From NCBI GenBank assembly GCA_029976005.1, contig JARKOQ010000037.1:16203-80202 (forward strand): a stretch of 64,000 nucleotides of DNA. The letters are read 5' to 3'. Position 1 is the stretch's first letter. Every line of letters starts with the position of its first letter. The notes under the pieces were generated by a model. It had not been told where the DNA came from. It was given only the letters and a program-made list of their open reading frames with translations, and did no database searches. Positions 20,303 through 29,217 of this stretch are shown here, piece after piece. The stretch comes from Aggregatilineales bacterium. Lineage in GTDB: Bacteria; Chloroflexota; Anaerolineae; Aggregatilineales; Ch27. A program made the position numbers and the translations under genes.

Positions 20303-20377
20303 ACGGTGGTTGGTTTGTAGTGGGTGGTTCGTGGTCAAGACCTGTGGATGGCGCGGGGTAGGTGTGCTCCGCCATCC
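20303..20377. repeat. Short heptad-like GT-rich tract and inverted repeat
   Basis: Between two convergent genes. GTGGTTG GTTTGTA GTGGGTG GTTCGTG reads as consecutive degenerate 7-mers, like short tandem heptad repeats in other bacterial intergenic DNA. Just after it, GGATGGCG and CGCCATCC form an 8-bp stem with a 16-nt loop. No clear T-tract. Confidence 0.4.
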
Positions 20378-20406
20378 CGCCCCGGTGATCTGTTTTCCCG
20401 GTCACT

Positions 20407-21258
20407 TCAATCAGGCCCCAGGGACCCATCGGCCTGCCAGGTAAGCTGGCGGGCCTGGATCGATTCGCCGAGCAGAGCGCTGGCGACTACAGTGAAACGG
20501 GCCAGGTTGCCGGTCGTGCAGTAGTCCACGCTGGATGGGGATGCCTGTGGGATACTGCTTCTGTCTGGAGCGTGATCTGGCAGGACGTGGCGGGTCTGGC
20601 GGGCGATAGCCGGGCTGGGATCGACGATCATCACGTCCGGACCAACGTAGGCGCGCAGGGCCTGTGCCGCGAAGGGAAAGTGCGTGCACGCCAGAACGAT
20701 CTGGTCGACGCCTTCAGCCAGCAGGGGAGCCAGGTCGCGATCGAAGATCGGGCGCAGGTCGTCGAGCGCGATCCGGTTGGTTTCCACGGCCAGCACCAGC
20801 TCCGGCCAGACCACGGTCCGCACGTCAACGTTCGCGGCGAAGCGATCCAGCACGCGGGCATACAGTGGGCCGCCTGCGGTCGCGGCGGTGGTCAGCACGG
20901 CCACACGGCCGGTATGGGTCGCGGCGGCGGCCGGTTTGACGGCCGGCTCCATGCCCACGAAAGGCACGCCGGGAAAGGTCTGGCGAAGGTAAAGCAGGCT
21001 GGCCGCGCTGGCCGCGTTGCAGGCGACGACGATGGCGTGCGCGCCGCGATCCAGCAGGTGGCGGGCGATTCCGTGCGCGAACTGGCGGATTTCGTCCAGG
21101 GGGCGCGGGCCGTAGGGCAGGTGAATCTGGTCGGCGATGTAGACGAACGATGCAGCGGGAAGTTCCTGGCGCAGCGCGCGCAGGATCGAAAGACCGCCCA
21201 CGCCTGAGTCGAGGACGCCAATCAGCGGGGCGGAGGCGGGGCCAGCGCTGTGATTCAT
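20407..21258 (-). CDS. murI: Glutamate racemase
   Basis: 283 aa. Interconverts L- and D-glutamate for peptidoglycan. Contains the N-terminal GVLDSGVGGLSILRAL motif and both catalytic cysteines, in VVACNAASA and LACTHFPF. Start ATG 21258 follows AGGAG with 9 nt spacing. It is 12 nt downstream of a PuuD-like amidotransferase and in line with rplS, so probably part of one transcript. Confidence 0.94.
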   Translation of the reverse strand: MNHSAGPASAPLIGVLDSGVGGLSILRALRQELPAASFVYIADQIHLPYGPRPLDEIRQFAHGIARHLLDRGAHAIVVACNAASAASLLYLRQTFPGVPFVGMEPAVKPAAAATHTGRVAVLTTAATAGGPLYARVLDRFAANVDVRTVVWPELVLAVETNRIALDDLRPIFDRDLAPLLAEGVDQIVLACTHFPFAAQALRAYVGPDVMIVDPSPAIARQTRHVLPDHAPDRSSIPQASPSSVDYCTTGNLARFTVVASALLGESIQARQLTWQADGSLGPD

Positions 21259-21270
21259 CTGGCGACGCTC

Positions 21271-22059
21271 CTAGGCGGGGGCGTGCACGTCCTGTTTGCG
21301 GAGGCGGGCCGCCTCAACCATCGCCGTGAAGATGCGGCGCATGGCCGGGGTATCGTCGCCCATGTTCTCAGGGTGCCACTGCACGCCCATGAAGAAGCGG
21401 TTGCCGGGGATTTCGATGGCTTCGATCAGGCCGTCGTCGGCATGGCCGGTGGCGACCAGGCCCGCGCCCAGGTCGCGCACGGCCTGGTGGTGGCGGCTGT
21501 TGGTCGCCAGGCGGGTCGTCCCCAGAATCCGGGCCACGTGCGAGTCCGGCTGGAGGGTGACCTCATGGGCATGGTAGTACAGGGGCAGATGCGAATCCGT
21601 GCTGTGGTGCAGCTCGGAAGGGCACTCGGTAGGAATGTCGATGTAGAGCGTGCCGCCCAGGGCGACGTTCACGACCTGGTGACCCCGACAGATGCCCAGC
21701 AAGGGGACATCGTCGGCGGCCGCCCAGCGGGTGACGCTCAGTTCGGCCGCGTCCCGCGCCGGGTTGACATCGACCAGCAGGCCGGGATCGGCCGTGGCGT
21801 GAAAATGAACGGGGTCCACATCACCGCCGCCGGTGAGCAAGACCCCGTCCAGTCGTTCGTAGATTGCGCGCAAATCCGTCTCGGCCAGCCCCAGCGGGAC
21901 GATCACGGGCACGGCGCCCGCGGCCATCAGGCAGGCCAGGTATGACTCATAGATGCCCACGAAAACACGGGTGCCGCAGCTTGCCGAAGGCATGAACTCA
22001 TGCTCGGCAATGACTCCGATCACGGGCGACTGGGTAGAAGCCGGGTTGGATGCGCTCAT
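21271..22059 (-). CDS. Gamma-glutamyl-GABA hydrolase-like class I amidotransferase
   Basis: 262 aa. The class I glutamine amidotransferase fold of the PuuD/peptidase C26 group, which hydrolyses gamma-glutamyl bonds. Catalytic Cys in LGICRGHQVVN and the His/Glu pair in GVQWHPENM are present, as is the oxyanion TGGGDVDP loop. Lies 25 nt downstream of rplS and 12 nt upstream of murI. Being next to glutamate racemase hints at glutamyl-peptide or cell-wall-precursor recycling, which is inference. No strong SD upstream of the ATG. Confidence 0.85.
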   Translation of the reverse strand: MSASNPASTQSPVIGVIAEHEFMPSASCGTRVFVGIYESYLACLMAAGAVPVIVPLGLAETDLRAIYERLDGVLLTGGGDVDPVHFHATADPGLLVDVNPARDAAELSVTRWAAADDVPLLGICRGHQVVNVALGGTLYIDIPTECPSELHHSTDSHLPLYYHAHEVTLQPDSHVARILGTTRLATNSRHHQAVRDLGAGLVATGHADDGLIEAIEIPGNRFFMGVQWHPENMGDDTPAMRRIFTAMVEAARLRKQDVHAPA

Positions 22060-22084
22060 GGGTTGGTTTGACCGGCGTGAAACG

Positions 22085-22429
22085 TCAGTCGCGCTTTTCC
22101 TTCAGACGCGCCGCCTTGCCGGTACGGCCGCGCATGTAATAGAGCTGGGCGCGACGGACCTTGGCGCTGCGCATGACCTCGATCTTCTCCACGCGCGGGC
22201 TGCGGAGCAGGAAAGTACGCTCCACACCGATGCCGTGGCTGGCGATCCGGCGGACGGTGAAATTGGCGTCATTGCCACCGCTGCGCAGGCGAATCACCAC
22301 GCCCTGGAAGATCTGAATACGCTCACGGTTGCCTTCCACGATTCGGACGTGGACTTTCACGGTATCGCCGGGACGGAGCTGAGGATGCTCCGGGGCGGGC
22401 GCTTCCAATGCCTGGACCAAGTTGCTCAT
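22085..22429 (-). CDS. rplS: 50S ribosomal protein L19
   Basis: 114 aa, the usual L19 length, starting at the ATG at 22429 preceded by AGAAGGA. The ORF track's longer N-terminus runs into the leader. Family signatures are [20 protein letters not shown] and [15 protein letters not shown]. Binds at the 30S-50S interface. It is not next to trmD or rimM here, but heads a transcript with an amidotransferase and murI, driven by a promoter at 22524-22552. Confidence 0.96.
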   Translation of the reverse strand: MSNLVQALEAPAPEHPQLRPGDTVKVHVRIVEGNRERIQIFQGVVIRLRSGGNDANFTVRRIASHGIGVERTFLLRSPRVEKIEVMRSAKVRRAQLYYMRGRTGKAARLKEKRD

Positions 22430-22804
22430 GATGTCGTGTCCTTCTGGCCTAATTGTCAACCCAACGGGCTGCGGGCATCTTGATGTACATAAACAGCGGC
22501 GACCAGGGGCCGCACGCGCCAGCATTGTAACATGCGAGCGGCTGGATTTCAACGGTAGGATCGCGGTTTTGTGGGCGAGACAGGCCCGCCGCTGCGTCCG
22601 GTGGTTGGGGTGTCCAGCCTGCCCAGGGCAGGGCTGTACAAAATCCATCATTGGCGGCTACGTTTGTTTGGGTGGTCTGTGCTTTACGATTGCATACGGG
22701 TATGTTAAATTGGAAATGGCTGCATGTGTCCATCGGACACGAGCTGGAGTTGCCCCGAATGATTTTTGTTGGCTCCGCTTCGTTCTCTCCGGAGGAGGAG
22801 AAAT
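22430..22804. other. Divergent intergenic region between rplS and the ABC operon
   Basis: 375 nt without a gene. Contains the rplS promoter and its leader of about 90 nt, whose start holds a short GCGGC/GCCGC stem, and a more AT-rich tract near 22660-22720 that may carry the transporter promoter (GTATGTTAAATTGG). An in-frame upstream extension of the binding-protein ORF is not believed, because GGAGGAGGAG directly precedes the ATG at 22805. Confidence 0.5.
22524..22552 (-). promoter_or_regulatory. rplS promoter
   Basis: Minus strand TTGAAA, 17 nt, TACAAT; the best sigma-70 match in this region. It gives a leader of roughly 90 nt before the rplS ATG. Confidence 0.7.
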
Positions 22805-24433
22805 ATGAGCTTAAGACGCTTGGTACTTCTGCTGGTCGTGGCGATGCTGGTGGTGACGACCATCGGCCCGGTTGCCGCGCAGGGCAAGTCGGTGACGATT
22901 GCCTTTGATCAGGAGCCGGACAGCCTCAACCCCATGTACACGACCATGACGTTCGCCGGTTACGTGTACGCACTGTTCCTCGCCGGGGCGTGGAACTACG
23001 ACGCCGATCTGACCCCAAATCCTGTGCTGGTCAGCGAGATCCCCAGCCTGGAAAATGGCGGCATCAGCGAGGATGGCACGACGATTACGATCCATCTGAA
23101 GGAAGGCCTGCTCTGGTCGGATGGCGAGCCGCTCACCTCGGAAGACTTCGTGTTCACCTACGAGATGTTCGTTTCCGAGAAGAATTCGCCTCTGACGCGC
23201 GATCCGTATGACAAGATCGCCAGCGTCGAGGCCCCCGATCCGCTGACCGTCGTGGTCACCTTCCCTGAGCCGTATGCCCCCTGGTTGGGCACGTTCCGTT
23301 ATGTCCTGCCCAAGCACATCCTGCAGCCCTACTTCGAGACCGATGGCACCCTGGACAACGCGGAATGGAACCGCGCCCCGGTGGTGGGCAGCGGCCCGTT
23401 CGTGTTCGATAGCTGGGAAGTGGGCAGCTTCATCCGCGGCGTGCGCAATGAGAATTACGTTGGCGGCGCGCCCGTGCTGGACACGATCGTCGTGCGCTTC
23501 ATCCCCGATGCCGAGTCCTACCTGGCCGCGCTGAAGAACGGGGACGCGGATGTGGGCACGTTCGTGGCGTACTCCGACATCCCCGAACTTGAGGCGACCG
23601 GCCATCTGAACGTGGGCGTCTACGTGTCGGGCTACAACGAAGCCTGGTACATGAACGTCAATCCTGAGACGGCGCATCCAGCCATGCTGGACGTGAACGT
23701 CCGCAAAGCGCTGGCGATGGCCTTCAACCGCGAGCAGATTACCAACGACCTGCTGCTGGGCTACACCTATCCGGCTGTGACCTACTGGGAAGGCACGCCC
23801 TACAGCAATCCCGATCTCGCGGCTTACCCCTACGACCCGGCGGCAGCCGCCGCGCTTCTGGACGAGGCCGGTTGGGTTGACAGCGACGGCGACGGCATCC
23901 GCGATAAGGATGGCACGGCCCTCTCGCTGCGCTTCGTGACCAACACTCGCCAGATTCGAATGGACGTCCAGGTGGTCGTGCAGCAGGCGTTCGCGGAACT
24001 CGGCATCGAAGTGGTGCTGGAGAACTACCCGTCGGACATCTTCTTCAACAGCTATGCCGACGGCGGCCCGATCGCGACCGGCCAGTACGATTTCGCCGAG
24101 TGGTCGTCCAGCCCGAACGGCTTCCCCGATCCGGATACTATTCGCTTCACCTGCGACGAGATTCCAACCGCCGACGATCCGATGGGCGATAACTGGCAGG
24201 GCTACTGCAACCCGGCGCTCGACGCCCTGTTCGCGGAGCAGGCCAAGACCACGGACTACGACGCGCGCGTGGCGATCTTCCACCAGATCAGCCAGGTCAT
24301 CTACGATGACGTGATCTGGGTCGGCGTGTGGTACGATGCAGACACCTGGATTCTGAATTCCCGCATCCAGAACGCCGCCATCAATGGCGCGTCGCCGTTC
24401 TGGAATATCGCTCAGTGGGATGTGACCGAGTAA
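22805..24433 (+). CDS. ABC transporter substrate-binding protein, family 5 (peptide/nickel type)
   Basis: 542 aa. ATG 22805 follows GGAGGAGGAG. Signal peptide (residues 1-24, ending PVAAQ), with no lipobox cysteine. The mature part starts with VTIAFDQEPDSLNPMYTTM, typical of DppA/OppA-type proteins, and continues with SDGEPLTSEDFVFTYEMF and GSGPFVFDSW. It captures peptides, or other ligands of this large family, outside the membrane. A perfect 10-bp terminator separates it from the permease genes, so it is expected to be made in excess. Confidence 0.93.
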   Translation: MSLRRLVLLLVVAMLVVTTIGPVAAQGKSVTIAFDQEPDSLNPMYTTMTFAGYVYALFLAGAWNYDADLTPNPVLVSEIPSLENGGISEDGTTITIHLKEGLLWSDGEPLTSEDFVFTYEMFVSEKNSPLTRDPYDKIASVEAPDPLTVVVTFPEPYAPWLGTFRYVLPKHILQPYFETDGTLDNAEWNRAPVVGSGPFVFDSWEVGSFIRGVRNENYVGGAPVLDTIVVRFIPDAESYLAALKNGDADVGTFVAYSDIPELEATGHLNVGVYVSGYNEAWYMNVNPETAHPAMLDVNVRKALAMAFNREQITNDLLLGYTYPAVTYWEGTPYSNPDLAAYPYDPAAAAALLDEAGWVDSDGDGIRDKDGTALSLRFVTNTRQIRMDVQVVVQQAFAELGIEVVLENYPSDIFFNSYADGGPIATGQYDFAEWSSSPNGFPDPDTIRFTCDEIPTADDPMGDNWQGYCNPALDALFAEQAKTTDYDARVAIFHQISQVIYDDVIWVGVWYDADTWILNSRIQNAAINGASPFWNIAQWDVTE

Positions 24434-24455
24434 GATTCTCCGTTAACTGCCGTGC

Positions 24456-24486
24456 GGGCGGGGTCACTTCGACCCCGCCCTTGTTT
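24456..24486 (+). terminator. Intra-operon terminator/attenuator
   Basis: Perfect stem GGGCGGGGTC / GACCCCGCCC with a 5-nt loop, then TTGTTT, between the binding protein and the first permease. Partial termination here would set the excess of binding protein over permease. Confidence 0.85.
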
Positions 24487-24501
24487 CCTGGAGGCATGCG
24501 A

Positions 24502-25533
24502 ATGGGCCGATATATCATCCGGCGCTTGCTCCAGGCTGTGCCCCTGCTGTTCATCATCAGCCTGGTCCTCTTTGTGCTCATGCAGGCTTCGGGCGATCCG
24601 CTGGCTACCCTGGGCGGACGCCAGCCCCCACGCGCTGAAGATCGCGAGCGGTTGGCCCGCCAGTGGGGCCTGGACAAACCGATCCTGGTCCAGTACCTTT
24701 ACTGGCTGATCGGCAATGACTGGACGCTGGTCGACGTCAATGGCGACGGTACCGGCGATCAGCCGGGCACGCGTCTCGGCGTGCTGCGCGGCGACTTTGG
24801 TAATTCCCTGGTCACGCGCCAACCGGCCATGCAGGTCATCGCCGAGCGGATTCCCAACACGCTCATCCTGATGCTGACGGCCGAGGCGCTGATCATTATC
24901 TTTTCCCTGTTCATCGGGGTTTATTCCGCGCTGCACCCGTATTCTTTCTTTGATAACGTGCTGACAGGATTTTCCTTTATCACGTTTTCCATGCCGATCT
25001 TCTGGATCGCGCTGATGCTGATGTATATCTTCGCCATTCGCTTCAAGGCCTGGGGGCTGCCTTACCTGCCCACGGTGGGCATGTACGATCCGGTCGTCGG
25101 GCGCACGTTTGCCCAGGTGGCCTCCCATCTGGTTCTGCCCGCGATGAGCATCGCCCTGATCGACATCGCCCGCTACAGCCGCTACATCCGCTCCAACATG
25201 CTCGAAGTGATCAACTCGGATTACATCCGCACGGCGCGGGCCAAGGGGTTGCGCGAGCGGTCGATCCTGTTCGTGCATGCCTTCAAGAACGCCGCTCTGC
25301 CACTGGTGACGATCGTCGGGATGGACCTGCCGCTGCTGCTGGCCGGCGCGGTGGTCACGGAACGGATTTTCGCCTGGCCCGGCATGGGTCGCCTGTTCCT
25401 GGATCATCTCAACCGGGCGGATTTCCCGGTGATGATGGGCCTGCTGATGCTGATTTCCGTGGCGGTCGTGGTTTTCCAACTGCTGACCGACCTCGTGTAT
25501 ACCTGGCTCGATCCGCGCATCCGGTACGCCTAG
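24502..25533 (+). CDS. ABC transporter permease (DppB-like)
   Basis: 343 aa from the ATG at 24502; the ATG at 24496 is only 1 nt from GGAGG, whereas 24502 has 7 nt spacing. Six membrane segments; starts MGRYIIRRLLQAVPLLFIIS, typical of DppB. The cytoplasmic EAA loop reads YIRTARAKGLRERSILFVHAFKNAALP. Pairs with the permease 10 nt downstream to form the membrane channel. No ATPase genes follow in this window. Confidence 0.92.
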   Translation: MGRYIIRRLLQAVPLLFIISLVLFVLMQASGDPLATLGGRQPPRAEDRERLARQWGLDKPILVQYLYWLIGNDWTLVDVNGDGTGDQPGTRLGVLRGDFGNSLVTRQPAMQVIAERIPNTLILMLTAEALIIIFSLFIGVYSALHPYSFFDNVLTGFSFITFSMPIFWIALMLMYIFAIRFKAWGLPYLPTVGMYDPVVGRTFAQVASHLVLPAMSIALIDIARYSRYIRSNMLEVINSDYIRTARAKGLRERSILFVHAFKNAALPLVTIVGMDLPLLLAGAVVTERIFAWPGMGRLFLDHLNRADFPVMMGLLMLISVAVVVFQLLTDLVYTWLDPRIRYA

Positions 25534-25543
25534 GGGGCGAAAC

Positions 25544-26494
25544 ATGGCAACGACTGAAGCACCCTCCCTGCCCGTTTCGCTGGCGAATGATGAGATTCCT
25601 GCCCGGTCGCTGTGGCAGATGATGCTGCGGCGCTTCATCAAGCACCGGATGGCGTTGATCGGCTTCTTTATCCTGGTTGGAATCCTGCTGTATGTCACGA
25701 TCGGATCGCTGATTTTCACCGAGGCCTACGCCAACTACAACGATACAAGCCTCCGGCTCCAGCCGCCCTCCGCCGAGCATCCCTTCGGTACCGACACGGT
25801 TGGACGCGACATCCTGGCACGGACGGTGTATGGCGGCCAGATTTCGCTGATCATCGGCATCCTGGCGGTGACGGTGGCCGTCACGCTGGGCACGGCCATC
25901 GGCGCGCTGGCGGGGTATTACGGCGGGCTGGTGGACAGCATCCTGATGCGCCTGACCGAGGCGATGCTGAGCATTCCGTCGCTGCTCCTGCTGCTGGTGA
26001 TGGCCAAGTTCTTCAGTGGGAAAATCCCGGACGTCAATCTGCTGGGCCGCACGTTCAGCGGCAGCGTGATCGTGATCATCCTGATCATCGGCCTGACGAG
26101 CTGGACGTACCTGGCCCGGATCGTGCGCTCCACATTCCTGTCGATCCGCGAGCAGGAGTTCATCCTGGCGGCGCGGGCGCTGGGCATCCCCGACCGGCGG
26201 ATCATCCTGTCCCATATCCTGCCCAACGCGCTTGCGCCGATCATTGTCGCGGCGACCCTGGGTGTGGCCAGCGCGATCCTCTCCGAAGCTTACATCAGCT
26301 TCCTGGGGATGGGGGTGCGGCCTCCGACCGCGACCTGGGGCAGCATGCTTGACGGGGCGTACCAATACCTGGAGGAAGCGCCCTGGCTGTGGTTCTATCC
26401 TGGCCTGTTGATCATCCTGACCGTGATGAGCATCAACTTCGTGGGGGATGGCCTGCGCGACGCGCTCGACCCGCGCGGGGACAAAAAAGTCTGA
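25544..26494 (+). CDS. ABC transporter permease (DppC-like)
   Basis: 316 aa. N-terminal cytoplasmic segment, first membrane helix near residue 38 (MALIGFFILVGILLYV), then the family signature HPFGTDTVGRDILAR and the EAA loop ILAARALGIPDRRIILSHILPNALAP. Forms the second channel subunit. RBS AGGGGGCGAAAC. Its stop codon lies inside a terminator stem that closes the operon, so the DppD/DppF-type ATPases must be encoded elsewhere. Confidence 0.92.
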   Translation: MATTEAPSLPVSLANDEIPARSLWQMMLRRFIKHRMALIGFFILVGILLYVTIGSLIFTEAYANYNDTSLRLQPPSAEHPFGTDTVGRDILARTVYGGQISLIIGILAVTVAVTLGTAIGALAGYYGGLVDSILMRLTEAMLSIPSLLLLLVMAKFFSGKIPDVNLLGRTFSGSVIVIILIIGLTSWTYLARIVRSTFLSIREQEFILAARALGIPDRRIILSHILPNALAPIIVAATLGVASAILSEAYISFLGMGVRPPTATWGSMLDGAYQYLEEAPWLWFYPGLLIILTVMSINFVGDGLRDALDPRGDKKV

Positions 26495-26525
26495 CGCCCC
26501 CACGCGGAGAGCGCCAGACTTTTCA
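26485..26525. terminator. Bidirectional terminator
   Basis: AAAAGTCTG / CAGACTTTT stem extended by GCGC bases; the left arm overlaps the permease stop codon. Also serves the convergent secreted protein gene. Confidence 0.8.
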
Positions 26526-26550
26526 TGCAGGCCATCAGGGCCGGTTCAGG

Positions 26551-28458
26551 TCAGCCGACTTCGGCTGTCAAATCCGGCAGCGGGGTGGCGTGTCTGCCCT
26601 GGCCGAGCCGGGTGATCTGTCCGGCGCTGTCCAGGCGTAGAATCCAGATCGCGGGGGCCGTCGCGCGCAGTTCCGCGCCGGTCTTGCCTTCCGCCCTGGC
26701 GGTGAACCAGCTCCGCGAGCCTTCCACAAAATCGAAGATCAGGCTGCCATCTCCGAAGTCATGGATGTGGCCAATGCCACGCCCTTCCTGCTCAAAGAGC
26801 AGGGTTGGCTCCGCTTCGCCGACTTGCCACAGCCGGACGGTGGAATACGTGTACTGGTTCTGGTCGACCGGGTCGGTGACCGTCTCCAGTGGATCGACCG
26901 TGCTCACGAGCAGGGCCGCGCCGTCGGCCGTCCACGCTACCTGATCCGGGGTGGCGGCCAGCGCGAAAATCTGGCGCGTGCCGCTGCCCAGGTCGACGAC
27001 AGCGAGCTGGCCGTTGCGGTTTTCGTCGAAGACGATTCCGGCGGCGTGGGTCTGATCCGGGTTGAGGGCGACTCGCGCCAGATCGGCGTCGATCACGCTG
27101 ACCTCACCCGTTGCTGAGTCTAACCTGACAAGGCCGATCCCGCTGCACGAATCGGACAGCAGGAAACTGCCGTCGGCCAGCCAGTCGAAGCTCAGGGCAT
27201 TGCCCATGAAGCCGTTTTCCATCTGGTAGCGCGCGTCGGCTGGATCAGGGCTGCCGCCGCCGCAGCCCACCGTCTGGCCGAACGAGGCGACCAGACGTGG
27301 CGCGCCGACTTCACCCGCCGCGGAGATGCTCACCGCGTAGATTTCCATCGGCTGACGCTGATCGGACTGGATTTCTCCGGCGGGGACGATGTAGGCGACT
27401 TCGTTCCCGGCAGGACTCCAGGCGGGCGGATAGGCGACGGTCAGGTTCTCGGCCAGGACGACCGGGGTCGCGCCGCTGACAGGGGCCAGCATCAGGCGAA
27501 GCTGCCGGCTGTCCACAAACGCCAGGTAGCCGCCATCGGGCGACCAGCGATAGTCGCCGTACCAGCGATCGAAGATCGGGCCGCTGGGCTCTTCCGGCTG
27601 GGTATCGGTGACATCCTTCGTCACCGACTGGCCGGGGAAGTCCTCTCCGAAGGCCAGATAGACGTTGCCATCCGCGCCAGTGTAGGCGATCACGGCGGCG
27701 GGAGCAGCGGCCGAGGCGTCAGTCTCGCCCGGCTGGAGACCGGGACCGTCGGTCACGGGCGTCAGCAGGTCGCTGTTGCACGGCATGATCGTGCGGCCGT
27801 CGTTGGTCATGTGCAGCTCGTATTCCGTGCTGCTGTAGGTCAGCTTGATGATGTGGCCCGCGACCGGCGTGCGGTTGTCGTAGGTGACGTCCGCGACCGG
27901 GCAGCCCAGCCCGGTATCGGGCCAGATCGCGGCTTCCCATGTCCAGGCCGAGAAGTTGGTCCGGGTGGCGTTCAACGCCAGTTGGTCGTTGAGGTACGCG
28001 ATCCCCACGTCAACCAACTGCTCAGGATCGACCTGGGTGGGCGTGGTTGGCGTTTGCTGGGCCACGGGCGTGGCCTGGGGAACGGTCGTAGCCGGAACAG
28101 GCGTGGCGGGCGGGGCGGCCGCGCTGCCACAGAAGGTCACGGCCTGGCCGTCGGCGGAGACGTGATATTCGTAGGTCGCGCCCTGGTATTGCAGCAGGAA
28201 GATGTAGCCCTGGGTCAGTACCTCGGCGTACACCTGATCGGGCTGCGGGCAGTCCATCGACGCATTCGCGAAGATTTTCTCCTGCCACGTCCAGTTGGCA
28301 AGATCGCTGCGCGTCAGACTGGTGCCAAGCTGCTCGCCGAGGCGAGTCACCGCGACATCCAGCAGCGACTCGATTGTGCCGCCGCTCTGGGCCAGGCCGG
28401 TCAGCGCGGGAACGAGCAGGAAAAGTGTCAGAAGCAGAACTGGCAATCGTCGTTTCAT
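26551..28458 (-). CDS. Secreted protein: duplicated unknown domain plus WD40/TolB-like propeller
   Basis: 635 aa from the ATG at 28458 (GGAGGA upstream). Signal peptide (residues 1-24). Two copies of an approximately 80-residue domain follow (about 27-112 and 135-220). Each has a W-x-W motif (NWTWQEKIF; AWTWEAAIW), a central Cys-Pro (DCPQPDQVY; GCPVADVTY), a Y-E-Y/L-H strand and a closing Cys. From about 240 to the end is a TolB/WD40-like beta-propeller with RWSPDGGYLAF-type blades. Likely an extracytoplasmic binding or scaffold protein. The repeated domain is not one I can name. A TATAAT box lies 35 nt upstream. Confidence 0.8.
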   Translation of the reverse strand: MKRRLPVLLLTLFLLVPALTGLAQSGGTIESLLDVAVTRLGEQLGTSLTRSDLANWTWQEKIFANASMDCPQPDQVYAEVLTQGYIFLLQYQGATYEYHVSADGQAVTFCGSAAAPPATPVPATTVPQATPVAQQTPTTPTQVDPEQLVDVGIAYLNDQLALNATRTNFSAWTWEAAIWPDTGLGCPVADVTYDNRTPVAGHIIKLTYSSTEYELHMTNDGRTIMPCNSDLLTPVTDGPGLQPGETDASAAAPAAVIAYTGADGNVYLAFGEDFPGQSVTKDVTDTQPEEPSGPIFDRWYGDYRWSPDGGYLAFVDSRQLRLMLAPVSGATPVVLAENLTVAYPPAWSPAGNEVAYIVPAGEIQSDQRQPMEIYAVSISAAGEVGAPRLVASFGQTVGCGGGSPDPADARYQMENGFMGNALSFDWLADGSFLLSDSCSGIGLVRLDSATGEVSVIDADLARVALNPDQTHAAGIVFDENRNGQLAVVDLGSGTRQIFALAATPDQVAWTADGAALLVSTVDPLETVTDPVDQNQYTYSTVRLWQVGEAEPTLLFEQEGRGIGHIHDFGDGSLIFDFVEGSRSWFTARAEGKTGAELRATAPAIWILRLDSAGQITRLGQGRHATPLPDLTAEVG

Positions 28459-28492
28459 TGTGTATCCTCCAAAATCGTGGTATTCAGGCCGC

Positions 28493-28498
28493 ATTATA
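28493..28498 (-). promoter_or_regulatory. Putative -10 box of the propeller protein
   Basis: Minus strand TATAAT, 34 nt before the ATG at 28458; weak -35 region. Confidence 0.45.
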
Positions 28499-28543
28499 CC
28501 CCGCCGGGGCAGGAGTATGTTGGGCGGTTAGCCTATGCAGACC

Positions 28544-29212
28544 CTACGCTTCGGAGGCGGCGCGGCGCTCCGCGACGCGGGCGCGCACCCAGTCCAGCCA
28601 GGCGGGCAGCCCTTCGCCGGTGCGGGCCGACAGCGGGAAGAAGGTCAGACCGGGATTGAGCACTTCCACCCCGTGCCGGAAGTAGTCGAGGTCGAACTCC
28701 TGATACTGGAGCATGTCGATTTTGTTCAGGAGCAGGACGTCCGCCCCGCGATACATGGCCGGGTACTTGTAGGGCTTGTCGTCGCCTTCCGCGATACTGG
28801 CGATCACGACGTTGAAGTGTGTCCCCAGGGCAAACGCGGCGGGGCAGATCAGGTTGCCGACGTTCTCGACCAGGAGCAGGTCGACCTGGCTAAGATCGAG
28901 GGTGGGCAGGGCGTGGATCAGCTTGTTGGCGTCCAAATGGCAGTCGCCCCCGGTATTGATCAGCTCGACCGGGATGCCGGTTCTGGCGATCTTCTCCACG
29001 TCCACCGGATGCACGTCGCCATCCAGGGCTGCCAGCCGCAGTTCATCCTTGAGAGCGTTGACAGTTGCGGTCAGGACGCTGGTCTTGCCCGCACCGGGGG
29101 AGGCCATCAGATTCAAGCCCAGCACGCCGGCGGCATCGAGTTGTTGGCGCACGCGGGCGGCGATCTGGTCATTGGCATCCATGATGTTTTCGACGATGTC
29201 GATTTCTGGCAT
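28544..29212 (-). CDS. hypB: Hydrogenase/urease nickel-incorporation GTPase HypB
   Basis: 222 aa from the ATG at 29212 (the track's longer form overlaps hypA). GTPase that helps deliver nickel to [NiFe] hydrogenase with HypA. P-loop ASPGAGKTS, the DGDVHPVD and NTGGDCHLDA segments with metal-site Cys/His residues, VENVGNL, and the NKID base-recognition motif. No N-terminal His-rich or CXXCGC nickel-store tail. Begins 5 nt after the hypA stop. No hydrogenase or other hyp genes are in this window. Confidence 0.95.
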   Translation of the reverse strand: MPEIDIVENIMDANDQIAARVRQQLDAAGVLGLNLMASPGAGKTSVLTATVNALKDELRLAALDGDVHPVDVEKIARTGIPVELINTGGDCHLDANKLIHALPTLDLSQVDLLLVENVGNLICPAAFALGTHFNVVIASIAEGDDKPYKYPAMYRGADVLLLNKIDMLQYQEFDLDYFRHGVEVLNPGLTFFPLSARTGEGLPAWLDWVRARVAERRAASEA

Positions 29213-29217
29213 GGGGA

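Noticed and set aside
22085-22651. Longer 188-aa form of L19
   Set aside because: The extra 74 residues run through the promoter and leader; the ATG at 22429 with AGAAGGA gives the normal L19 length.
24328-24501. Longer form of the DppB-like permease
   Set aside because: It would begin inside the binding-protein gene and cross a perfect terminator; the ATG at 24502 has ideal SD spacing.
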